NCBI RefSeq assembly: GCF_029945885.1
Contig: NZ_JAQSDK010000004.1
Span: 62,001 to 126,000, forward strand
DNA: 64,000 bases
Source: Brevundimonas sp.
GTDB taxonomy: Bacteria; Pseudomonadota; Alphaproteobacteria; Caulobacterales; Caulobacteraceae
Direction of reading: 5' to 3'
The position numbers were made by a program, and so were the translations under genes. The notes below the pieces were generated by a model. It had not been told where the DNA came from. It saw only the letters and a list, made by a program, of their open reading frames with translations, and did no database searches. Shown one piece after another: positions 37,661 to 46,163 of the stretch. Within the stretch, counting starts at the first letter, position 1. Each line of letters starts with the position of its first letter.

Positions 37661-38530
37661 TTAGCGTTGAACTGCCAGCCCCTCTCGACGCACCATCACA
37701 TCGTACCAGTCTACCGCGTGTAGATGAGAGAATGCCGGATAGGTCAAACGGCCGGCCTTATGCTCAAAATCAACAGTCAATTGAAGGTCTGGTACGATTC
37801 TGGGGGGCGATATGGAATCGATCGTAAAGCCGGTTTCCATGCACGCGGCGACGAGGTCGGGAAGCTGCATCACGTGATAGAGGTAGTTTCCGTTAATTAC
37901 GTTGATCGCGTGGTCAATTTTCTTCTGTAAATCAGAAGATAATGACCGGCGCTGGAAAAAATCCTTAATGTATACGAGCTCGCCGGGCTTCAAGACGTCG
38001 CGTGCTCCGTACAGTACTTGACGGATATTGTGGCTATGACCGAGCGACTCAAGAAATAACACACGGTCGAAATGGGCGTGAGGATAGAGGCTTGAAAGAT
38101 CGTGATAATCGCCCTGTCGGATGGACACCCTGCCATCTAGACCCGCCGCCTCGATGGCCAGTTTCGCGTGCTCGGCCTGAACACGCGAGTTGGTCAGGCC
38201 TTCGACCTTCAGCGCGGGAAAGCGCTGCGCAAGCCAGGCGGCCGGCGCGCCCACGCCGCATCCGGCATCGAGGATCCGCATGCCGTCCTCGATACCGCAC
38301 CGTTCGACATAGTAAGCCATCAGGTCGTCGGTATTGCGACCGCGGAAAGCCTGCAGGAAGGGCCCGGTCGAATCCAGATAGGCTTGTGTAAACTGGTCGT
38401 AGTAGTCGCTCACTGCCTTCGCGGAATGGCGGGTTCCGGCCGGTGAACTGGGCGGGGTTACACCTGTGCCCAGCACAGAATTGACTCGCCAACGGGCAGC
38501 CCGATAGGCGCGCCTGAGGAGCTGTATCAT
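37661..38530 (-). CDS. SAM-dependent methyltransferase
   Basis: The 289-residue protein has a basic amphipathic N-terminus (MIQLLRRAYRAARWRVNSVL), then a class I methyltransferase fold: motif I ILDAGCGVGAPAAWLAQRFP (about residues 86-105), GLTNSRVQAEHA, acidic motif RQGDYHDLS and FDRVLFLESLGHSHN. The pattern resembles the small-molecule C/N-methyltransferases related to cyclopropane or sterol methyltransferases; the substrate is unknown. It overlaps the upstream three-domain dioxygenase gene by four bases (ATGA), so both belong to one operon in the low-GC island. Confidence 0.85.
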   Translation of the reverse strand: MIQLLRRAYRAARWRVNSVLGTGVTPPSSPAGTRHSAKAVSDYYDQFTQAYLDSTGPFLQAFRGRNTDDLMAYYVERCGIEDGMRILDAGCGVGAPAAWLAQRFPALKVEGLTNSRVQAEHAKLAIEAAGLDGRVSIRQGDYHDLSSLYPHAHFDRVLFLESLGHSHNIRQVLYGARDVLKPGELVYIKDFFQRRSLSSDLQKKIDHAINVINGNYLYHVMQLPDLVAACMETGFTIDSISPPRIVPDLQLTVDFEHKAGRLTYPAFSHLHAVDWYDVMVRREGLAVQR

Positions 38531-41439
38531 GCCCCGTGGGTGCCCTGCAGGAGTTCTGCCTCTGTAATCGCGCGGTAGCGGTAGGGCACCCGGCCGATAT
38601 GTTCGAGCGTTTGGGGCTTTGCCTTGCAGTTGAAGCCGAAAAAGAACCTGTGATCGACGGCGTAGAGGTCCATCATCGGGCCATCTGGGCTATCCTCATC
38701 ATAGTAATAATAGATATGGGGAACGCCGCGCGGCACCATGATCAGTTGAACAGCCGTGCGCCGGGTATCCGATACATTCGGATAGGACCAGTGAATGATG
38801 CTGTCATCCAAAGCGAGAATCTCGCCCTTTTTCAAATCCACCGGCACGATCAACTCGTGCTCCAGCTTGTGTTGCACCTCAGCGAATACATCCTCATGCG
38901 CCATATTTCCCGCGCGCATTCTGTTGAACCGATTGTGGCTGCCAGGCAGCACGCCCACCGTCCCATTCTGCTTGCTCGTATCGCCAAGTGGTATCCATAG
39001 CGATACAGATTTGTATCGGGGCTCATCCACGAACGAAGGGTTTTGGTGGATCGGCACGGAATCGCAGGCATCGCTCGGCCGCTTGTCGAAAACGTTGATG
39101 ACGAGCGGTTCGTATTCCGGCAGCAGCGCTGTCACGGCATCTTCCAGATATTCCCAAATCGCATCGAACAGCCGTTCCTTGTAGTCGCCATCATTGCTGA
39201 AGGCGCTTAATTGGAATCGCGTCTCAATGTGCACATCGCCGCGATCCAGTGTCGTTTCGGCCGCTTCTATCACCCGAGCCAGCTGGTCGATCTTCTCGAC
39301 GGGCAGGAAAGGAAACGTCGCGAAGCCGCGATCTTGCAGCGGACGATCAATCGCTTCGCTATCGAACGGCGTCCAGGCCCCCTCCCGCGGGGGATAGATC
39401 GAAAAATCAGGACCGTTGGCCAGGGCCTGCGGGCTGGCCGGCAGCGCCGGCTGGGAATTGGTCGGCACCACCATTAACAGGTGCCTGCGGACCTTTCCGA
39501 GAATCCGGCGCGCCTTGCGGGCGGCGCGGCGCAACAGCGAGCCGCGCGCCGGTGGTGCGCCCTCGTCTTCGCGCCACGCTTCCGAAGGCGTCGCGCGTGA
39601 TCTGACGTCAGCGATGACGGCCTCCATCGAGGTTTCGCCGTTGCGGATTCTGTCCCCCTGGGAAATGAGTTCGACTAGTTCTTCCGGGCTGAGTTTCAGT
39701 TCCGGTTGCGCCGTCCGCCGGATCATCTCTGACTTGAGCCGTCCCGATACGAGCTCGACACCGTCATGGCCGAACAATTCGTCCGCTTCCATCGAGTAGG
39801 TCTCGATGACGTTCGGATTGTGCTCAGACCCGCAATGCAGCACGCCGCGACGCGTTTTCGGGACGCAGGCCAGCCGGATGGCGAAGCGCGGCTGGTCGGT
39901 CAGATTGTCGAGCGAGCCGTGAAGGATGCTTGAATCGAAAATCACCGCCTCGCCCGCATCTGCGGGCAGAGACTGCATCTGATCGGACAGGGCGGCCATG
40001 CCGGAAGAATAGGCCGGGATGATCCTGGGGCCGTGAAGTATGTCGAGCACAGAGTGGCTGCCGGGAATGACCTGCAGGGGCCCGTTTTTCTCAGTCACAT
40101 CGACTAGCGGGCACCAGACATATATTGTCGGCCAGCTGTTATCCTCCTGGATCGTCCAATCGGTGTGCGGCGGAATAGCGCCTCTGCCCGGCGGCTTCAC
40201 GAAGAGGGTGGCGTTCTGGATTCGATAGTCGACGAGCAGTTCGTCGACTATCGCGCCGAACTCGGCGATCGATTCCCGCCAGACCTCGTTCTTGTACGCC
40301 ACATTCGAGTCCAGCTCGGTCATGTGGTAGGAGACTTGTTGAATCCGGCCATCTTCCGGCGAGAAGTTATCGTCAGGCCCGAACGCCGAAACCTTCGAGA
40401 GAAACCGCCCGGCGGCTTCCCGCGAAAGAAGTCTGTGCCGGACATAGCCTTTTTCGACAAATTGCGCCTGCAATTTTGGGTCTTTGAAATAGGCCTTCCT
40501 GGCATAAGCCGCTTCCCGGGAAGACGAAGCAGCTCCAGAAGCCTCTGAAACAATGTCCTTCATGCTTTTCTCACCGCTTCTGATCTTGTCCGCATTTTTC
40601 ACGACCGCCAAAACCTCGCCTACTGCCAGTCCTGGCCCCGGTAACGGCCCCGAACGGATCAGCCTGGTTTTGATTTTACCAGCCCAGACATCAGCTTCCC
40701 TGTAAGCGATGCGCTCATCCCGATCCATGAGCATGTATTGCAGGCGATCAGGTTCATCCGGATCGATATAGGTATGAGCCCCCACCTTTTCGCTGGGCAG
40801 GCAAGCCATAATCAAGGCGCTCCTCCAATGGTCCGTCGTGTTGCGGCCGGATCGGTGCAGCGCTGAAGAATCGAAGAAAATCGCCTCTCCCGCCCGAATG
40901 GGAACGGGCAATGTCATTCTGCCGAGCTCTGAAAGCGCCGCTAAAAACGGCGGTTCAAAGCCCCGAAACGTCTCGAATAGCGCGTGAGTCCCCGGCACGA
41001 ATTCCAGTGCGCCATTTTCAAGTGTCGTTTCGGTGAGGGCGCACCAGGCGGTGATCGTTGGCCATTCAAAATCTTCTTGAAGGGTATGATCCGCATGCAG
41101 CTTCAATTCGCCCTGTCCAGGCGGCTTCATAAACAATGTCGACGCCATGACACGGTAATCGCAGAGCATTTTTTCGACATGCGGCTGCAACCGGTCCTGG
41201 GTCAGCTGCGCCACTGCGCGCCGGTAGCCTTCATTCGGATGAAAGTTGGTGAGATGAGCGCTCAGGGCGTTCGGCCCGTTAACGTCAAAATCAATATCAA
41301 GCTGATCCCGGATCCGGTGCACGTCTTCGAGGATGGACGCCGCGTCCGCTGTCGATACAAGACGCCGAACCGCGAAGCCATTCGACCAGACTTCCGCCTG
41401 CAGCTCCGCATCCTTGAAGATCGGCCTGTCCTTCCACAT
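38527..41439 (-). CDS. Triple-domain PhyH-like Fe(II)/2-oxoglutarate dioxygenase protein
   Basis: Start is the ATG at 41439 with GGAGGG nine bases upstream, giving 970 residues; the frame extends to 41493 but that part overlaps an older gene relic. Three PhyH-like double-stranded beta-helix domains lie in tandem. Domain 1 has H115-x-D117, H195 and R206. Domain 2 has H425-x-D427, H507 and R518. Domain 3 has H798-x-N800 and H883, so its carboxylate ligand is Asn. A helical linker repeats after domains 1 and 2 (KIRSGEKSMKDIV, RIRNGETSMEAVI). A basic helix (RRAARKARRILGKVRRH) precedes domain 3 and may touch membranes. Such enzymes hydroxylate or otherwise oxidise small molecules or sugars; the substrate is unknown. 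Translation is coupled to the methyltransferase. Confidence 0.88.
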   Translation of the reverse strand: MWKDRPIFKDAELQAEVWSNGFAVRRLVSTADAASILEDVHRIRDQLDIDFDVNGPNALSAHLTNFHPNEGYRRAVAQLTQDRLQPHVEKMLCDYRVMASTLFMKPPGQGELKLHADHTLQEDFEWPTITAWCALTETTLENGALEFVPGTHALFETFRGFEPPFLAALSELGRMTLPVPIRAGEAIFFDSSALHRSGRNTTDHWRSALIMACLPSEKVGAHTYIDPDEPDRLQYMLMDRDERIAYREADVWAGKIKTRLIRSGPLPGPGLAVGEVLAVVKNADKIRSGEKSMKDIVSEASGAASSSREAAYARKAYFKDPKLQAQFVEKGYVRHRLLSREAAGRFLSKVSAFGPDDNFSPEDGRIQQVSYHMTELDSNVAYKNEVWRESIAEFGAIVDELLVDYRIQNATLFVKPPGRGAIPPHTDWTIQEDNSWPTIYVWCPLVDVTEKNGPLQVIPGSHSVLDILHGPRIIPAYSSGMAALSDQMQSLPADAGEAVIFDSSILHGSLDNLTDQPRFAIRLACVPKTRRGVLHCGSEHNPNVIETYSMEADELFGHDGVELVSGRLKSEMIRRTAQPELKLSPEELVELISQGDRIRNGETSMEAVIADVRSRATPSEAWREDEGAPPARGSLLRRAARKARRILGKVRRHLLMVVPTNSQPALPASPQALANGPDFSIYPPREGAWTPFDSEAIDRPLQDRGFATFPFLPVEKIDQLARVIEAAETTLDRGDVHIETRFQLSAFSNDGDYKERLFDAIWEYLEDAVTALLPEYEPLVINVFDKRPSDACDSVPIHQNPSFVDEPRYKSVSLWIPLGDTSKQNGTVGVLPGSHNRFNRMRAGNMAHEDVFAEVQHKLEHELIVPVDLKKGEILALDDSIIHWSYPNVSDTRRTAVQLIMVPRGVPHIYYYYDEDSPDGPMMDLYAVDHRFFFGFNCKAKPQTLEHIGRVPYRYRAITEAELLQGTHGA

Positions 41440-41482
41440 TGAGACGATCCCTCCGGCACCCGGCACCCGGCAACAGGCCGGA

Positions 41483-42150
41483 TTACACCTCATATGGCTC
41501 GCGCATCGCCAATTCGCTTATGTCGGACCAGGCTGACGGCAACTTCAATATTTGTCCGGCAGCGCTCGCAATTATAGAAATGCGCGATACGTCATCCTCG
41601 ACGAGGAACGTTGCGTGATCTTTGTCGTATTCGAACTTCACTATGCCAAACGTAGTCTCTGGGTCAATCAATATGGCCCTTACACTGTAACGCCCGTAGG
41701 CGAGCGGCAGGTTCTTGATGTGGCAACACTTTTGGCCGGCACCCGGACGCAGCGCTACAGGATTAATGTCTGGCCGTTGAGCCAGACACGACGAGCCATC
41801 CGCCGACCAAATACTGACGCAAACAGGACCGTTCCTGGCTGATGGGCCCGGTAGTGAGCGGTGACGTCGACATTCCCCCCGGCCGAAGCCTGTGTCCGGG
41901 CCGGTCCGGCGACAGTGAAACCGCAAGCAGTGCCAGTGCTAGGGGGCTCTGCGGCTGTGCACGCGTCGGGATTACGGGGTCGGCCGACTGCGCGATCAAC
42001 GCAGTGCTCGATCGGGCCATCAAAAAATAGCGCACCCTTCGTCCATCAGGGGGCCGCGGCTGCAGACTACCTGTATTTGCAATGTGTTGTGTGACACCAG
42101 GATCAGCGATCCGCCCTGGGCAAGATCCGCAGCGGGTCGTGCCCTGTCAC
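41483..42150 (-). pseudogene. Relic of Wzt-type polysaccharide ABC-exporter ATPase (C-terminal part)
   Basis: Three frames must be joined. First comes a fragment with the ABC H-loop (GGSLILVSHNTLQIQVVCSR, about 42050-42120) and LMDEG, stopping at 42020 beside a run of six A (T on the coding strand). The next frame continues as LFFDGPIEHCVDRAV and GGNVDVTAHYRAHQPG. From about 41840 a third frame resembles a Wzt C-terminal glycan-binding domain (VCVSIWSADGSSCLAQ, LPLAYGRYSVRAILIDPETT) and stops at 41483. Walker A and B regions are missing upstream. It ends 44 bases before the dioxygenase gene and was probably in the same operon. Confidence 0.65.
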
Positions 42151-42402
42151 CAGCCCCATGCCGGAAAGCAGACATTCGACAGCCGTGCTGGGAGCGGACG
42201 GCTCCGGGTTCTTTTCGGGGTCGGGATTGGTCCTTGGCATCCGGTCGCAAACCCGACCTCAGGCGGTCGGCGAGATAGCGCCCCTCATTGCTGAGCCCTT
42301 CCCTGCTGACAGGCACACCCGGTCGGGACCCACAGTAACGTCGTGCGGGAAGGCTTCCAGCCTTACCGCCCGATTGGTCCCTCGCCAAAGGTGCTCTGGA
42401 AA

Positions 42403-42452
42403 GGTGGTGCCGCTTAGGTGACGCGAACACCTGACCCCCGCATTGCGAAGGC
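42403..42452 (-). repeat. Partial copy of the tRNA-Thr 3' half (att-like direct repeat)
   Basis: Fifty bases match 45340-45389 at 47 positions in the same orientation. The copy covers the CCA end, acceptor 3' strand, T-arm, variable region and anticodon arm of tRNA-Thr, with the T-loop and anticodon-loop bases changed. It lacks the 5' half, so it is not a working tRNA. Such 3' fragments mark the far end of elements integrated at tRNA genes. Confidence 0.8.
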
Positions 42453-42854
42453 CAGGGAAGGGAGGGATAAAAAGCGTTATCGTTCAGCGTTATAGCTTCC
42501 AGCGCGGCCGCCGATTTCGCCCCCCCAGTCTCTTCCCGGACTCGCCGGAGGGGTCGGTGAAGGCGTTTCCTAAGTTACGCGCTTTGACGTGGGAAGCGCC
42601 GGAATTTCCACCTGCGCTATACCTGCGCTATACCTGCGGGCACGGGCGTAAGGACTCGGTCGGCATCACTGTTTCACGACCGGGTGTCAGCGCGTGCGGC
42701 GGGTTCATGGCTCCGCAGACTGGCCTCCTTCCGTCCTCGGCAACCATGAATCGGATCACCTTGGAACTATCGGCACGTTGGAATTGAAATGAACATCAGG
42801 TCGCAAGCCAGATCGCAACGCCGGGCTATTCTTCAGCTAGGCGTGGTTCGATCT
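42453..42854. other. Intergenic region with a short tandem repeat
   Basis: This stretch of about 400 bases between the tRNA fragment and the hybrid kinase gene has no convincing gene. At 42610-42640 an 11-base unit (ACCTGCGCTAT) is repeated twice and followed by a partial third copy. The rest looks like decayed sequence with small chance frames only. Confidence 0.5.
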
Positions 42855-45074
42855 TCAGGCGTGACGCGCGGTCTGTTGATCGGGATCAGATCTTTCCATG
42901 GCCTCGTTCATCGCCAGGAACAAAGTTTCGGCGGTGATCGGTTTGGCGAGGTGAACGTCAGCGCCTGCGGCCCGGCTGGCCTCGACATGCTCCCGCATCG
43001 CATTGGCCGTCATCATCACAATCGGAATGTCCCGGCAGGGTGATGATGGCCCACGTATCATCTGCACGGCTTTAAGTCCGTCCATGACCGGCATCTGCAT
43101 ATCCATGAGGATGATGTCGAAGCTTGATGCGAACGCGGCGTCTACGGCCTCCTGACCATCGACCACACTGACAACCTCGGCCACACCAGCCAACATCAGC
43201 TCGGCCACTTTGCGGTTCGTGGGATGATCGTCAGCGACGAGCACGCGCAGGGGCCGTTCCGAGGGCTCGATTACCGCAGCATTCTCGCTCGTGCTTCTCG
43301 GCGCGGTGGCGGGTTCAAGCGGCAGCTCGAACCAGAAGGTCGAGCCAATACCTGGCTGGCTTTCACAATCCAGAACGCCTCCCATGAGCCCCACCAGATT
43401 TCGACAAATGGACAGGCCGAGGCCGGTGCCACCGAATTTGCGGGTGATCGTCTCATCCGCCTGCTGGAACCGGTCAAACAGCCGATCTTTCGTTTCCGGC
43501 GCAAAGCCGATCCCTGTGTCCGACACGGAGAATCGGACCAACCCGCCGGGCGTTTGTTCGACCGAGAGGACGATCCTGCCTGTGGAGGTGAATTTGGCGG
43601 AGTTGCTAAGGAAGTTTCCCAACACCTGTCGGAGTCTTAGCAGATCTCCAGTGTAATATTTACATAAACCATCATCGATAAAGTATTCGTAAGCTACATT
43701 CGAATTCTCACTCTGAAGTCGACACTTTTCGATATTGAATGACACCAGTTCCCGCAAGTCGAACGAGTCATTCGTTATGTTGAGCTCGCCTACATCGATC
43801 TTCGCCGTATCTAAAAGGTCCGACAGCAAAGCCGTGAGCGTTTCGCCGGACGATCGAATGATATCCAGCAGTTCAATTTGGTCGCGCCGGCCACATTTGC
43901 GTTTCAGAATGTCAGAGGCCGCCACGATTCCATTCAGGGGCGTACGCAGTTCGTGGCTCATGTTTGCCAGGAACGCCGATTTTGCCCGCCCGGATGCCTC
44001 GGCTGCGGTCAGCGCAGCTTGTAGCGCGATATTCATCTTGTGCTGATCGCTCACGTCCTCACTGACCGTGACAATATAGGCGGGCTTATCCTCCTCGAAC
44101 GTCGCGACCTTCCTCGTCGTCCAATACTGCTCACCAGCGTCCATTGTCGTGACCAGTGCGGCCTGTTCGACCTTCATCTCCCTGGTGAGAATTACCTCCT
44201 GATCTTCGTCCCAAGACCGCTTCGCTTCTTCCGGGGGGAATAGTTCGTGAACGGTCTTCCCAACGGCCTCGTCAGACGACAGACCCGTAGCTGTCTCAGC
44301 TGCCTTATTGAGGAGGACAAACTTGCCGGTTTCCGCTTCTTTCACGACCAGCAGGACCGGCATCATGTCCATGATCGTGCTGTAGAATTTCTCTCTCCTC
44401 GCAACCGACCGCCGATCGTTTTCGGAGCGCCGCTCCACATCGATCAGTCGCGACGAGGTCTCGGACAGTCGCCGCTTAATCTCGGACGTCGCCAGCTGCG
44501 CGGCATGTCGGTCTATGATGTTTGATGCGAGGATCGAGAGGTTTTGAACCGAATGGAGCTGCAATCCCGTCGGCGATCTGGCGTCGCGATGATAGATCGC
44601 GATGACGCCCAGGACTCGTCCGGCCATGCCGCGGATGGGCTGCGACCAGCAAGCCCGCACACCAATCTCCTCTGCGAGGGGTTTGACGTTGGTCCACAGC
44701 GGATCGGACTGAATATCCTCGACAACGACAAGACGGTTGCCGAAGGCCGCGATACCGCAGGGTCCAGCATCCGGACCAACCGCTGATCCGCCCACCGCCA
44801 GGTCAAAGGCGTCCGGCAGGCTTGGCGATGCGCCCACGAGCAGATGCTCCCCGGTCTCATCCAGCAGCATGATACTGACCAGAGAGTCAGGGTGAACCTG
44901 TTCGGCATGCCTTACGAGGGCTTCCAGTGACTTGGACAGAGATAGGTCCGGGCCAAGCCCTTCCAGCGAAAATGTCTGTGAGGTCTGGTGCGAAACGGCG
45001 GCCAGATTTTCCTCGGCGGCGGCTCGACCGTTCGACTCGATATCCAATGACCTTCTCCGACCAGCCTTCTTCAA
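42855..45074 (-). CDS. Hybrid sensor histidine kinase (GAF-PAS-HisKA-HATPase-REC)
   Basis: The 739-residue soluble protein has a GAF domain (about 45-190), a PAS domain (about 230-345), HisKA with H374 in FLANMSHELRTPLNG, HATPase_c with N-box NFLSNSAKFT, G1 DTGIGF and G2 GGTGLGLSICRNL, and a C-terminal receiver with D658 (ILMDMQMPVMDG). No membrane segment is seen, so it senses a cytoplasmic cue. The first possible start is a TTG at 45074 directly after an in-frame stop and without a strong ribosome site. It is the only intact gene between the two tRNA-Thr repeat copies. Confidence 0.92.
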   Translation of the reverse strand: MKKAGRRRSLDIESNGRAAAEENLAAVSHQTSQTFSLEGLGPDLSLSKSLEALVRHAEQVHPDSLVSIMLLDETGEHLLVGASPSLPDAFDLAVGGSAVGPDAGPCGIAAFGNRLVVVEDIQSDPLWTNVKPLAEEIGVRACWSQPIRGMAGRVLGVIAIYHRDARSPTGLQLHSVQNLSILASNIIDRHAAQLATSEIKRRLSETSSRLIDVERRSENDRRSVARREKFYSTIMDMMPVLLVVKEAETGKFVLLNKAAETATGLSSDEAVGKTVHELFPPEEAKRSWDEDQEVILTREMKVEQAALVTTMDAGEQYWTTRKVATFEEDKPAYIVTVSEDVSDQHKMNIALQAALTAAEASGRAKSAFLANMSHELRTPLNGIVAASDILKRKCGRRDQIELLDIIRSSGETLTALLSDLLDTAKIDVGELNITNDSFDLRELVSFNIEKCRLQSENSNVAYEYFIDDGLCKYYTGDLLRLRQVLGNFLSNSAKFTSTGRIVLSVEQTPGGLVRFSVSDTGIGFAPETKDRLFDRFQQADETITRKFGGTGLGLSICRNLVGLMGGVLDCESQPGIGSTFWFELPLEPATAPRSTSENAAVIEPSERPLRVLVADDHPTNRKVAELMLAGVAEVVSVVDGQEAVDAAFASSFDIILMDMQMPVMDGLKAVQMIRGPSSPCRDIPIVMMTANAMREHVEASRAAGADVHLAKPITAETLFLAMNEAMERSDPDQQTARHA

Positions 45075-45153
45075 GGTGACAAGAACATGTCAACCGCCAA
45101 GGTTGGGTTAATCGCCTGAATCGATACCCCAAGTGACGTGGGTGCCCGGGGTG

Positions 45154-45247
45154 TGACCTGCTCCCCTGAAACTCTTCCAGGAGTAGCTAGAGTCCGTCCC
45201 TTGAGATGGCCCTCGTTATGGCTGGATGAGAAACGGGGGTCACGTCA
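45154..45247. mobile_element. IS3-like terminal remnant (MITE-like)
   Basis: TGACCTGCTCCCC at 45154-45166 and GGGGGTCACGTCA at 45235-45247 are imperfect terminal inverted repeats (10 of 13 positions) enclosing about 94 bases, including GGCTGGATGAGAAACGGGGG. The ends resemble those of IS3-family elements as I remember them. No transposase is left and no target duplication is evident. Confidence 0.4.
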
Positions 45248-45341
45248 CAGTGCACCCATTGGGAACCCACACGACCACCCAGCGCAACGGCACTTCCGCC
45301 GCTCGCCCGTCGATGTCCTAGTTAGAGTGTCATTGGGGTGG

Positions 45342-45417
45342 TGGTGCCGCTTAGGTGACTCGAACACCTGACCCCCGCATTACGAATGCGATGCTCTACC
45401 AGCTGAGCTAAAGCGGC
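45342..45417 (-). tRNA. tRNA-Thr (anticodon CGT)
   Basis: The minus strand folds into a full cloverleaf of 76 bases including encoded CCA: acceptor GCCGCTT/AAGCGGC, D-stem GCTC/GAGC, anticodon loop TTCGTAA (CGT, reading ACG codons) and T-arm AGGTG-TTCGAGT-CACCT. Its 3' half is repeated at 42403-42452, consistent with use as an integration target. Confidence 0.95.
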
Positions 45418-45459
45418 CTCTGTGCGCGGACGACGGAGGTCCGACGCGAGGAGCGCTGT

Positions 45460-46161
45460 TTATACGGGCCGGACCGGGTTGCCAAGCGCCGCGAGCAGCG
45501 ACGCCTCGGTCGGATGGATCGCGATACGAATTTCGGCGAAGCCGGCCTGGTCAAGGGGGGCGGCGGCGGCGGCGGAAATCGCCACCAGCAGGCGTTCACG
45601 GGTGTCGGCCGGGGTCAGCTGCGCGGCCAGGGCGAGGGCTGCCCGGGGTGAGTGGACCAGAATGATGTCGACCTCTGCGGGGCCCGTGACGCCGGTTTCG
45701 ACGGCCGCATAGAGGGGCAGGGCCCGCACGGTCACCCGTCCGGCGAGTTCGCCGCCCAGGTCGCCGGCGGGCTCACGCGGGCCGGGGGCCAGGATCAGGC
45801 CGCCGTCGGCCGGCCAGGCGGCGGTGATCAGGGCCGCCAGGTCATCCAGCGCGCCAGCGGCCGAGCGGACGTCAGCGAAACCGCAGGCCCGGGCCGCCTC
45901 CGCAGTGGCGTCCCCGACGGTGAAGACCGGCCAGTCGCGACGCGGGGTGCGGGCGGCGAAGGCGGCGACGCCGTTGCGACTGGTGAAGGCCAGGCCGGCC
46001 ACTCCGGTCAGGTCGAGGGGGGTGTCGAGCGGTTCAAGGGCGATCACGGGGCCGATGATCGGGGTGAAGCCCCGTGCCGTCAGGGCGGCGGCGGTGCGGT
46101 CGGCCCCCGGCCGGGCCCGGGTGATCCAGACGCGGGGGCCGGATCCGTCCGCCCCGGCCAT
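45460..46161 (-). CDS. hemD: Uroporphyrinogen-III synthase
   Basis: The 233-residue protein has the weakly conserved two-lobed HemD pattern: [20 protein letters not shown] at the N-terminus, GLAFTSRNGVAAFA and FTVGDATAEAARACGF, then VDIILVHSPRAALALA. HemD closes hydroxymethylbilane with inversion of ring D. It lies two bases after hemC in the same direction, which makes the call firm despite low family conservation. Confidence 0.88.
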   Translation of the reverse strand: MAGADGSGPRVWITRARPGADRTAAALTARGFTPIIGPVIALEPLDTPLDLTGVAGLAFTSRNGVAAFAARTPRRDWPVFTVGDATAEAARACGFADVRSAAGALDDLAALITAAWPADGGLILAPGPREPAGDLGGELAGRVTVRALPLYAAVETGVTGPAEVDIILVHSPRAALALAAQLTPADTRERLLVAISAAAAAPLDQAGFAEIRIAIHPTEASLLAALGNPVRPV

Positions 46162-46163
46162 GG

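Noticed and set aside
42403..42452. A second tRNA gene
   Set aside because: Only the 3' half is present, and conserved loop bases are changed; kept as a repeat instead.
45138..45371. A 77-codon plus-strand frame between the kinase and the tRNA
   Set aside because: It runs through the IS-end remnant and into the tRNA gene, so it is not a real gene.
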